A stretch of 64,000 bases of DNA from assembly GCA_036365145.1 (NCBI GenBank), contig JAEOAD010000001.1:103698001-103762000 (forward strand), read 5' to 3'. The notes under the pieces were generated by a model. That model ran no database searches. It was not told where the DNA came from and saw nothing but the letters and a program-made list of their open reading frames with translations. The translations under genes were made by a program, and so were the position numbers. Shown here piece by piece: positions 11,196 to 20,136 of the stretch. The stretch comes from Orientallactaga sibirica. Lineage: Eukaryota > Chordata > Mammalia > Rodentia > Dipodidae. Numbering within the stretch: the first letter of the stretch is position 1; each line of letters starts with the position of its first letter.

Positions 11196-12586
11196 GGGGA
11201 AGGAGGGAGAAGAGACCACAGATATAACAAGAAAGAAACTGGCCAGGAACCTCACTGCTTGATATGTTGTTTCAGTCTCTATTTAAGAACATGGAGCTTA
11301 AGGTAAGTGCACACAGGAGATGGAGGGGTGATCTTCCTCACATTTTTCTTTTTTTCTACTTAAACAAGATAGTTTATTACACACAGAGAAAGAAATGTAT
11401 GAAGAGCTTTTAACTAAGACCCTTTCCACAAAGTATGTATTATTGAAAAGAGGTAAATGGGTTCTCATTGCCTCCACAGCACTCAGAACCTGATATTATG
11501 GTCCATGATTCTGCCCTTGTATGGACCCTGTATAATAGTCTAGCAGGAAGCTGTGGAGGTCAGCTGTTTTCATATGTTATGCCTCAACAATCTCCACTGA
11601 CCTTTGCAACATGAGGATAATAATTATACCTCCCTTTTACTTTTGAAGGGCCCTGACGATGATACCACTCGACCTGAATATTTACATACAAATTAATAAG
11701 TAAATAGAGTAAAGTCTTAGCACTACATTGTCTGAAAAAAAATTGCAGGTTTCTTCAGTGGATAACTTAATGTTGTTAGATGTTAACAAAATATTTTCTT
11801 TGAATGTAAGTTTTCAGAAGACAGATATGAGAGGGAGCATGAGATTTAAACATGTGAAAAGTCTTCCATCTTTTAAACATCATTTTTAAACTTGATTTTT
11901 AAAGAAACATGACAGAAACAATCACTTCAGAGAAGAGTGAAATTATAAGTAATACTGTGTACCACTGAGAGCACATCCCTCCTGTGTAGCATTTCACTTC
12001 TAATCAGTCTTAAGCAACAGCAGAGAGACATTCATCAGAGCAGAATTTACTCTTCACACAAAAGAAAAAAACAATAATTTACTACATTCACATCTCTAAT
12101 CCAAACATGAAACAGGAGGGAAACCAATTTTCTTATCATATGAAATAGTGATTTATAGAAGAAAGAAGAATAATTAATTTACCATTTCGTAAGGGCATAG
12201 ACACATCCAAGAACAAACCATTGTGATTTCAAAGAATACAGAGAGAAAAGCTAGCTCCTGCAAATACCTTTGATCTCAAAACCTTCCTTTTTTGTACATG
12301 TGTTTAAAAGTAACATGTTACTGTCATCCCAGTCAAATCTAATGAGCATAGATTCTTGAAATGGTTGTAACCTCCAGTTTAGCTGTAATGCTCCTTCCTG
12401 CTGGGATGTTCTGTATCAGACCTTCTTTGCACTTGTACAGTTTTAAAAAATTTAATTACTTCCTTCACACACAAAAGAAATAATGTTTCTAAAGCACAGT
12501 TCAAAAAGTATTGAGCTGATGTGGAATCTTAGTGTAGGGCTAACATTTTGCTCAGTTTCTGCAGTTAATCTTAAAAGCTTATTTCT
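11196..12586. other. Unique sequence, nothing recognised
   Basis: AT-rich, no supported gene or repeat. Confidence 0.4.
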
Positions 12587-12698
12587 CTCAGGACCCAGGT
12601 TCAGTTCTCTGGTACCCATATAAGCCAGATGCACAAGGTGGCACATGCACCTGGAGTTCGTTTGCAGTGACTAGAAGCCCTGGTGTGCCCATTCTCTC

Positions 12699-12729
<31 letters not shown>

Positions 12730-12766
12730 AATAAATAAATAAATAAAATATTTTTAAAAAGAAAAG
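12587..12766 (+). repeat. tRNA-derived SINE (type 1), 5'-truncated
   Basis: Begins within the head at CAGGACCCAGGTTCAGTTC (B box), lacks the A-box part, continues to CCCATTCTCTCTC with a CT run, and ends in AAATA repeats. Confidence 0.9.
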
Positions 12767-12870
12767 ATGTTAGACATCCACACATAAAGGTCCACATAAA
12801 AAGGGAAGTTCATGTTCTAATTCATTAGTTTTCAAGTACTCTAATAATTTGAGCTATGAATGTCATTCTT

Positions 12871-13100
12871 GGTTTTATTTTATTTTATTTTATTTTAGTT
12901 TTGTTTTGTTTCGTTTTGTTTAGTTTATTTTAGAGAGAGAAGAAGAGAGAGTGGGCTTGCCAGGGCCTCTAGTTGCTGCAAATGAATGCCCAACATGTGC
13001 ACCACCTTGTGTATCTGACTCACTGGGTCCTGGGAACCAAACCTTAGCCCTTTAGCTTTGCAAGGCAAGCGTCATAACTGCTAAGTCATCTCTCCAAACC
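12871..13100 (-). repeat. tRNA-derived SINE (type 1), minus strand
   Basis: Left end is a TTTTA/TTTTG pentanucleotide-rich tail (12871-12935). The body matches the SINE complement and the right end is AAGTCATCTCTCCAAACC. Confidence 0.85.
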
Positions 13101-13345
13101 ACTGTTTGCTTTTTTTTTTTTTTTTTTTGAGTGGGGATAATGTTTCACACATATCCATAAATTCCATAGTTAAAGGCAGATTATATACCAGAAATCTATG
13201 TATCAACCCTTTGTCTTCCAGGAGAGATATCCTTAAAGGAATACTATTTATATAGTGACTGATTTTAAACATATTTCAGCTGTGTTATAGTGTATCTTTT
13301 TATGCTCTGAAGAAACTGCTTTCTGAGATTGTTTTAAGAATCTTC

Positions 13346-13560
13346 TGGGTGGGATGGAGAGATGGCTTAGAGGTTAAGGTACATGCCTATGAAGCCTAAG
13401 GACCCAGGTTTAATTCTCCAGGTCCTATGTAAGCCAGATGCACATGATGGCACATGCATCTGAAGTTTGTTTGCAGTGGCTGGAAGCCATGGCATGCCCA
13501 TTCTCTCTCTCTCTCTTTTTCTGACTCTAGTAAAAATAAAATAAAATCTTTTTTAAAAAG
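13346..13560 (+). repeat. tRNA-derived SINE (type 1)
   Basis: Head GATGGAGAGATGGCTTAGAGG, B box GGTTTAATTCTCC, full body, CT run and AAAATA-rich tail. Confidence 0.9.
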
Positions 13561-13574
13561 AATAATCCTGCTGT

Positions 13575-14160
13575 GGATATAAAACTGTATAGTTGTTTAG
13601 AAAGCTATCATTTTCTTAGATGAGTCAAGAGGAAGCTACCATCTCACCCAGAAATTCCACTCCTGGAAATACACTTGAGAGAAATGAAAACACAAAAACT
13701 TGCATAGTATTTACACTTGCATTATTCCAAACAGCCAAAGACTGAACCAACTCAAATGTCTACTGAAGGACAAATGGATAAACAAAGTGATGAATATCCA
13801 TACGATGGCTTCCCATTTGGTAAGGAAAAGGAATGAAGCACTTATATGTGCCTCAATTTGGATGAACCTTCCAAACCTGTCAAGTGAATGAACACCAGTC
13901 ACCAAACTTCACATGTTCGATGACTACATTTGCATCAAACCCAGCTTACAGTAATATGTAAAGACAAGAAGATTAGTGGTTAATGCAGGTGGGAAGGGGA
14001 GGAGATGGGAGGTGGGGATAATAGCTAAACTACTCAGTTTTCTTTTGAGATTATGTCACTATCCTAAAATTGCAGTGATGGCTGCACATAACTGTGACTG
14101 AACTAGAAGCAATTGATTCATATATTTGAAATAGGTGAATTATATTTCAAAGCTTAAAAA
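13575..14160 (+). repeat. Ancient L1 (L1M-type) 3' end
   Basis: Carries the usual sequence order of the ORF2 end and 3' UTR of old mammalian L1: 'cccagaaattccactcctgg', 'aaacagccaaagactgaacc', 'ggacaaatggataaacaaagtg', and finally a 'gtgaattatatttcaaagctt' type end. Heavily mutated with stops in all frames. Confidence 0.75.
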
Positions 14161-14170
14161 TACCCCATCT

Positions 14171-14436
14171 GGGGCTGGAGAGATGGCTTAGTGGTTAAGG
14201 CACCTGCCTCCTAAACCTAAGAATGCTGGTTCCAATCTCCAGTGGTTCCAATCTCTAGGTCCCACATTTAGCCAGATGCAGTGACACAAGGGCACTATGC
14301 CGCACTTGACCACAAGGGGGCGCACGCATCTGGATTTCGTTCACAGCAGCTAAGAGACTGCTTGCACGCCCATCTCTATCTGTCTTCCTCTCCCTCCCTC
14401 TCTCTTTCTCTGTCTCTCTCCAAAAAGAAATAAAAA
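14171..14436 (+). repeat. tRNA-derived SINE, longer type 2 variant
   Basis: Head GGGGCTGGAGAGATGGCTTAGTGG, then B box CTGGTTCCAATCTCC (partly duplicated here, 14228-14258). A type 2-specific middle has 'gcactatgccgcacttgaccacaagggggcgc', then 'tctggatttcgttcacagcagc', then a CT-rich end. Flanked by CCCATCT at 14164-14170 and 14437-14443. Confidence 0.92.
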
Positions 14437-14443
14437 CCCATCT

Positions 14444-15084
14444 GCATATTCTCTCAATCATAGCACAGGTTGGCCATCATTAGCAGGGTTAACTCAGAAT
14501 GTTTGACCTTACCTAGATTTTGGAAAGGAAATCTCACTTACAACTTCATTAATTCTGTACTTCATCTAAAACTTTTAACAGTAGTAGGCCAAGTTCATTG
14601 AAATTTCAGTCTAAAAAGCAGAGTTAAGGTTATAAGAAAGCTTATGATTACTGTATACAAAAGACATGACCCTCTGAAGTAAATTTGGTTTGGTTTGTTG
14701 CTTCTCATACAGACATTCTCTACATAATCTATACAATTCCTTTCTACTTGCATATATAATGTTGGCATCAAAGATGAAAGAAATAAACAAAACCTTTCTA
14801 AGAAATTGTCAGGGAATGAGCACTATGATTTATTTTTCTCTACTGTCTCAATTTATTCAGAAAATATGAGTAAACTTGGAGTTAGACAAGCAGAGTGATT
14901 GCAAACCATCATTGTGGTTGATTTTCAAATTAATTACCAATTTATCTTTCAAGATAAAACACATACAAGCACACACACATGAAGCATAAAACATATATCT
15001 ACCCCTACCTCACATCCAGGTTTTTTTTTTTTTTATTTATACAGACATTAATAAGCTCTTCTGAGAATTTATGGGGAAGATGAA
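14444..15084. other. Unique sequence, nothing recognised
   Basis: AT-rich with no supported gene. Contains a T-run at about 15020-15034. Confidence 0.35.
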
Positions 15085-15250
15085 CATATAGCTTGAGTGG
15101 TAGAGTGCTGTCTACTATGCACAAGGCCCTGGGTTCATGCCTCAACATCACTAGAAAAGCATTGGACTGTGCATATAGTTTCATGGTATACTGCTTGCCC
15201 ACCATACTCAGAGTCCCAAGTTTAATCCTCATACCACAAAAAGAAAATAC
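15085..15250 (+). repeat. ID-type SINE, possibly two heads in tandem
   Basis: 'agcttgagtggtagagtgctg...acaaggccctgggttcatgcctcaacatc' follows the ID/tRNA-Ala-derived head with A and B boxes. A second, poorer copy (15170-15240, '...cttgcccaccatactcagagtcccaagtttaatcctca') follows. Confidence 0.6.
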
Positions 15251-15329
15251 ACCACTGAGAGAGAGAGAGAGAAGGAGACACGGATAGAGAATTTATGAAG
15301 AGTCAAGAAAATCACACTAACAACAAAAC

Positions 15330-16300
15330 TGTAATATAAAACTTATGTAATCAGAAATGAAGTTTACAATAAAGCTACAGAAATTAATATAGTGTTCTAT
15401 TCTCTCATAATTCATAGACAGACACATAGATAAATTGATCAGAGTAAGAATCTAGAAAAAAATCCCAACAGATGTGATCCCTTTATTTGTGACAGGCATA
15501 AAGTTTCACTGAAATATGGGGATGAATGAGCTCCTCAAACAATGAATCAATTCTATACACACAAAGAAAAATAAATCTTAGTCTTATCATATATTATGTA
15601 GTACCTAAAAAAATCAATCCCAGATTAATGGAGAAGTTTAGAATGTTGTGAATGATATCAACATATTCTTTGGCTAGGCAAAGAATTTTTATACTAGATC
15701 TAAATGGCAGTATTTATAAGAGAAAATATTAGATTATATTAAAATTTATAACTTCCATTTACAAAAGGACACTATTTTAAAGTAAAAAAATGCAAGTTAC
15801 AGAGTGAGAGAAGATATTTGCAATGAATTTTTTCAACAAACATCCACATTTAATAAAGAAAATATAGCTAACCTAGTGGGGAAACAAGGCAAAAGACACA
15901 TATCGACCCTAGAAGAGGATTATTAAAGTCCAATAAGCATATGAAAAAGTATTCAACGTGCCTAGTTGTCAGAGAAGTGGAAATTAACAACAAAGCAAGC
16001 AAGTCTACTACACACATCATTAAGGGTTACAGAAAAATGGAAGTGTTAGTACACACTTGGAACAACTAGTTTACTTTCCATGACCAGCGTATGCAATCTA
16101 GTTGTGTATGTAAGCTAATACTTGTTTTTGAAAACCTAGGATGGTTAGCAGCTGCCAAGCTGAACCCTATGATCTATAAATTTCATGTCCAAGTGCACAC
16201 CTAACATAAAGTTGTAATTATGTCCACCGGAAGAAGCTGGTGTGTGCAACGATATGAATGAACGTCAAGGAGAACCATGAGGAAAAATGGCTGCTACAGA
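15330..16300 (+). repeat. Ancient L1 ORF2 relic
   Basis: Weak but ordered similarity to the thumb/C-terminal part of L1 ORF2: 'taatcagaaatgaagtttacaataaagctacag', 'agactggcaaag'-like segments, and 'agtccaataagcatatgaaaaagtattcaacgtg' near 15928-15960. Full of stops. It lies directly upstream of the provirus. Confidence 0.6.
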
Positions 16301-16371
16301 GGGTAGATACTGTACTATTGTATTGAGTTAAACTTCCCAAGTACAGAAAAGTAATCCCTGATTTTCCCGGT

Positions 16372-16769
16372 TGTTGGGCCCTAAGAGGCCCAGGTGTGAG
16401 GCCTAGTGGAACTTCCTAAGCCTGACTAGAGTTTGGCGACCTGTCTTTGGCCTACTTCTGCTTAAGAGTGACTCAGCAAGGCCTAAGCCTAAACTTCCTC
16501 CGCCCAGCTACTGCTGACATGGTGAAATACTATTGGCCCTTGCACCTTTTTCCCCATCTTGGGACCCACCCTCTTTCTCAAAACTATATATACACCTTCC
16601 CATTACAATAAACAAGTTCCTGCCTTGACAAGACTTCCGGCTCAGTGTGTTTTCTCTCTGGTTTTGGGGGGGGGGTCTGAGCCCCGACACCCGTCATCCC
16701 GCTCAGTCTCAAGAAAAGCTGCTGGATCGGCTCTTTCTTCCGCTCTACCTGCCAGGAGGGAAACCGGCA
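16372..16769 (+). repeat. 5' LTR of the provirus
   Basis: TG...CA ends (TGTTGGGCCC to ACCGGCA). A TATA box, CTATATATAC, lies at 16584-16592 and a polyadenylation signal AATAAA at 16607-16612; their close spacing implies a very short R region, with the GT-rich stretch at about 16640-16680 downstream. The A of GGCA is followed by a GAC spacer and the primer-binding site. Confidence 0.93.
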
Positions 16770-16772
16770 GAC

Positions 16773-16790
16773 TGGTGCCCCATGTGAGGA
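16773..16790 (+). promoter_or_regulatory. Primer-binding site, lysine-tRNA-like
   Basis: TGGTGCCCCATGTGAGGA begins three bases after the 5' LTR. The TGGYGCCC start and GTG centre resemble the tRNA-Lys(1,2) complement used by betaretroviruses, with mismatches. Assignment to lysine is from memory and moderate. Confidence 0.65.
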
Positions 16791-16969
16791 ACTCTCTTTC
16801 CTGCCTACGAAAAAACACGGAAGTACGCTGATAGGCTAATCGGACTGCGGATGGGTGTACCCTCATAAATTATGAGGTAGTCTTCATATCTAATATTCTA
16901 ACCGTTGCTTCTGTAACCTGTGCTTGCTTCAACATCTTTTCGTTCCTTTCTCTTTCCTTTCACTTCCAG

Positions 16970-17620
16970 GTTGCCGACAAGCCCCGTCTGCAGCACCTGT
17001 ATTTCTGAATGGGTCATACATTCCTGGTAGACACACCACGTGGGCAGACCTGGAGGGGACTCAAAGCGTTTTGCCCCCTCATTTGAGTGGGGGCTCCATC
17101 TCAAAAGACAGAACAAACCTGTTGGGGAGATCTGCTCCCATCTGTACTGTGTTTGGTATCATCGAGCCGTCCCCTAAGGACACAGGCTCGTCTGGCCATC
17201 ATGGATCTAAATCTAAACTTAAATCTACAGCATGTTTAGCTATTTTGGGGGCCTTTATGCTTGTGTTGTACTCATGTGTATTACTGTTGCCCTGATTTTA
17301 CAAATACTCCTCCTGCAATATGTTTTAAAAGTAAAACAAAACAACCTCCATGGCTTTTGGGACAAAACTTTTGTTTTAGCCCCATGGATTAATTCAATCC
17401 TCCTTGCCAAAATTGCCAGCTTTAAAGGCTTCTCTGTGAAGGATGTCATTTCTGCCCTTAACAAAAGCTGTAAGGAAAAACTAAAACTGGCTTTTAAAAT
17501 CTCATTCCTCCCAAGGCCGCCACCCAAACCGCCACCAGCTCGCTGTCTTTTCAGCCCGTAACCGCCACCTATGGCAATCGTGCTCACAACTACCCCTCCC
17601 CCTCTTTAGCCTTGGAAGGA
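16970..17620 (+). pseudogene. Proviral 5' internal region, frames unassigned
   Basis: A strong pyrimidine tract ends in CAG at 16967-16969, a good splice-acceptor shape, directly before overlapping open frames of 123 codons (from 16924) and 109 codons (17232-17561). The second encodes a hydrophobic stretch near its residues 9-33 and a proline-rich end (PRPPPKPPPA). They occupy the place of the leader and gag, but I do not recognise matrix or capsid motifs; they may be a decayed gag part or chance frames. Confidence 0.4.
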
Positions 17621-18178
17621 AAGAATAGAGAGGACTTTATTGGAATGGGGTTACTGGCATAAGGGATGACTACATTTTGCTATCCAGGCCCAAAAAGTTT
17701 GATCAAGGTTAAATTTATAGTACACTGATGTTCTTGACTAAAGATAATGGACTGAGATTTTAAGATTTTAAGTTAAAAAACCTCAAACAAGTTAAAATTA
17801 TAGAGACACTGAGACTGATTTTAGGTTAATAGAGTTGTTACTGTCAACACATTAGCGATCTTAAGGAAGGTGGAAGGAAGGTGGCCTGACTGCTTTACAT
17901 TAAAACAATGGAGAGGATGCCTGAGGAAAGACTGTTATGAATACAAACTCTTGGAAACAGTTAACTGGAAAAAAAAAAAAAAACCTGCTTTTCAAGTCTA
18001 TATGGCTATGTCCTACACACCATTGTCCCACCCTTCGCTGCCTTCCCATTAACGTAGGGCTGGAGGCAACATCCAGGCCCTGGTACCCCAACCCCCTCTC
18101 TGATCTGGCTTTTATCCATAAGGCAGCCCAGAAACAGGTTCTTTTACATACAATGGGCCATCCACCTCCAGACTTACT

Positions 18179-18373
18179 GAGCACATTCACTCACACACTG
18201 GTCTGCCTGACTTTATTGTTAATGGGGATTCACAGGTAGACAAATTTATTGCTGTCTCCTCCTTGCCACCCTTAGAACAAGCTAAACGTTTACACCAAAT
18301 GTTTGATCTATCCCCCTTAATAATTCAAGCCTGGCTAGATCAGAGCATGGGACTAAGCCCGCTTCCTACTTAA
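18179..18373 (+). pseudogene. pol remnant: RNase H end and integrase N-terminus
   Basis: A 64-codon segment ending in a stop at 18371 contains the H-x-H-T-G-L-P signature typical of the RNase H C-terminal end in class II retroviruses, then a region with the spacing of the integrase zinc-binding N-terminus (His and Gln-Ala-Lys-rich helix). The pairing histidines are only partly kept and the polymerase upstream is missing or frameshifted (17870-18178). Non-functional. Confidence 0.6.
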
Positions 18374-18391
18374 TGTCAATGGATGCTGATC

Positions 18392-18604
18392 TTAAGGTGT
18401 TAATGGTGGGTTTAAAATTCCATTGTAAAGATATGCAAAGTGTGCCCAGTAGGAGTTCCTAAAGTGTGCTGGAGTTTTTGGTTGTAGTTTTTGCTTCTGT
18501 GTTCTGTGTGGCTGATTGATTTTTTTTTTCTCTCTCTTTTGCTTGGCCCTAAGGCAGGCCAACTTCCTCTGCTGTTATGGAACTTCCCCTAGATCTGTAA
18601 GCTT
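18392..18604 (+). repeat. Fragment of LTR family A inside proviral pol
   Basis: Matches bases about 50493-50666 of the solo LTR at 50385 in order: 'aaggtg...ggtgggttt', 'tccattgtaaagatatgcaaagtgtgcc', '...cagcttcttctgc', 'atggaacttcccctggatctgtaagctt'. Both LTR termini are missing and no flanking duplication is visible. It also holds a T-run and CT tract (18521-18539). Confidence 0.8.
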
Positions 18605-18676
18605 CAACATCTCAAAGGCCATCAAAATTTACCAGAATTCCTCTCTAAAGAAAACTTCAATATTTTTTTCTCTCAG

Positions 18677-19261
18677 TTAATTCTTTCTCCCATGCTTGGT
18701 GGGCATCGGCACACGCTGGGGAGAAGACTAAACATGCTATTAGCCATATGCTTCAATGCTTTGCCACCCTTAGATTGCCAGATCAAGTCAAATTTTCTAA
18801 AACCCATGGGGAAAGGCCATCGTGAAAAAATATAATAAAACTCTCAAGTCTCAATTACAAAAACAAAAGGGGGAATCCCTACCCCCACAAGACCAACTAA
18901 AAAAGGCATTATTAACCCTAAATATTTTAAATTTTTCTAAAGAAGATAGATACTGTCCCCTTTTCAAAAACATTGGACCTCAGCTGTTACTTACAGCTCC
19001 ATCTGGGTCAAATGGGGGGACCCATTGACTGGGGCCTGGAGAGGACCAGACCCCCTCCTCACAGCAGGGAGAGGGTTTGGATGTGTCTTTCCTCAAGAGG
19101 AAAAAAGACCCATTTGGGTACCAGCAAGAGACTTAAAATATTTACCCCAACAAGGGGACAATAACAATCAACTCTCCAGGGAGTGTTCCATCCCTGAGAA
19201 CAGTGCCTCTGTTTCTTCCCCAGGAATGATTGGAGGTGGGGATGCTGCTAGACCCAAATGA
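18677..19261 (+). pseudogene. pol remnant: integrase core and C-terminal domain
   Basis: Three successive frames. The first (18677-18829) covers the early catalytic core, with the SFSHAWW and GEKTKHAI segments, and ends in a stop. The second (18822-19028) holds KTLKSQLQKQKG and the ALLTLNILNF helix. The third (19025-19261) holds the C-terminal DNA-binding domain with W-x-GPDPLL, GFGCVFPQEE and a terminal linker. The core between the first and second frames is shortened, removing the region that carries the central catalytic acidic residue, so integrase is inactive. Layout and motifs are those of class II retroviruses. Confidence 0.8.
18855..18874 (+). promoter_or_regulatory. Internal purine tract identical to the 3' polypurine tract
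   Basis: These 20 bases are identical to 19711-19730 next to the 3' LTR and lie in the integrase frame at the LQKQKG codons. Their position resembles the central polypurine tract of some retroviruses; whether it ever primed plus-strand synthesis is unknown. Confidence 0.6.
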
Positions 19262-19520
19262 AGCCAAAAAAGCTCCAGAAAGATTTGGTGAAGAGGAGAC
19301 GGGACTTCTAAGACAACCTGCTGTGGATGGGTTACATGGCTTTTTACCCTACCTTCTCCCTCCCCTTGGACCCCTCCTTCTCCTTCTTCTTATCCTCACT
19401 GTCTGGCCCTGTGTAATTAATAAGATTACACAATTCATTCACCAACAGCTAGAGGCAATTAAACTTCATCAGGTCAAAATACCACAGGTTCACAACTCAG
19501 GAGCTGGACTCTTCCTCTGA
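19262..19520 (+). pseudogene. env remnant: transmembrane anchor and tail, gammaretrovirus type
   Basis: The frame 19230-19520 encodes a leucine-rich membrane anchor (LGPLLLLLLILTVWPC) preceded by a GLHGFLPYL-type juxtamembrane segment, then a cytoplasmic tail with INKITQFI and a Gln-rich end. This arrangement, with WPC/GPC and a short amphipathic tail, is that of gammaretrovirus-type transmembrane Env. The surface subunit, fusion region and ectodomain are absent, so no entry function remains. Confidence 0.75.
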
Positions 19521-19720
19521 CTGGCTGTCCACCTAGCATCCCTCCCCTGCCCTCCATCGAACCAATGACGGGTAAGATCTCAGACAGGCCGAGACAACCT
19601 AAGACAGGTCATGGAGTGGATTTTCAATGGGCTAGAGGCATGGTACCCAGTGATGGGTAAGATCCCCAGATGGGGACAACCTAAGACAGGGGCCATGATC
19701 TCAGCCGTTCTTACAAAAAC
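19521..19720 (+). repeat. Proviral 3' noncoding region with degenerate tandem repeat
   Basis: Two copies of a motif 'gaYgggtaagatcY...gacaacctaagacaggt/g' start at about 19567 and 19652, a period of about 85 bases. The region between env and the polypurine tract has no open frame. Confidence 0.7.
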
Positions 19721-19732
19721 AAAAGGGGGAGA
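19721..19732 (+). promoter_or_regulatory. 3' polypurine tract
   Basis: AAAAGGGGGAGA directly abuts the TG of the 3' LTR at 19733, the standard plus-strand primer position. Confidence 0.9.
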
Positions 19733-20130
19733 TGTTGGGCCCTAAGAGGCCCAGGTGTGAGGCCTAGTGGAACTTCCTAAGCCTGACTAGAGTTTAGCGA
19801 CCTGTCTTTGGCCTACTTCCGCTTAAGAGTGACTCAGCAAGGCCTAAGCTGAAACTGCCTCTGCCCAGCTACTGCTGACATGGTGAAATAATATTGGCCC
19901 TTACACCTTTTTCCCATCCTGGGACCCACCCTCTTTCTCAAAACTATATATACACCTTCCCATTACAATAAAATGAGTTCCTGCCTCGACAAGACTCCTG
20001 GCTCAGTGTGTTTTTCTCTCCGGTGTTTTGGGGGGTGGGTCTGAGCCGCCGACACCCATCATCCTGCTCAGCCTCAAGAAAAGCCGCTGGATCAGCTCTT
20101 CTGCTCTACCTGCCAGGAGGGAAACCAGCA
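19733..20130 (+). repeat. 3' LTR of the provirus
   Basis: TGTTGGGCCC to ACCAGCA, 398 bases, TATA box 19944-19952 and AATAAA 19967-19972. It is followed immediately by the CCCGGT target duplication. Confidence 0.93.
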
Positions 20131-20136
20131 CCCGGT

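Larger units (their letters stand above)
16366..20136 (+). mobile_element. Internally deleted class II (betaretrovirus-like) provirus
   Basis: Two directly repeated LTRs of 398 bases each (16372-16769 and 19733-20130) enclose 2,963 bases. The whole is flanked by the 6-bp direct repeat CCCGGT (16366-16371 and 20131-20136), as expected of class II endogenous retroviruses. A primer-binding site and a polypurine tract sit at the inner LTR edges. Internal coding remnants in order are unassigned frames, an RNase H end/integrase N-terminal fragment, integrase core and C-terminal fragments, and an Env transmembrane fragment. A complete provirus has several kilobases more: capsid, protease and polymerase parts are absent or unrecognisable. 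By eye the LTRs differ at about twenty positions plus small indels, so the insertion is not recent. Defective. Confidence 0.93.

Noticed and set aside
17255..17587. 110-codon antisense frame in the provirus
   Set aside because: Antisense shadow of the plus-strand proviral frame; Gly/Arg-rich because it opposes the proline-rich segment.
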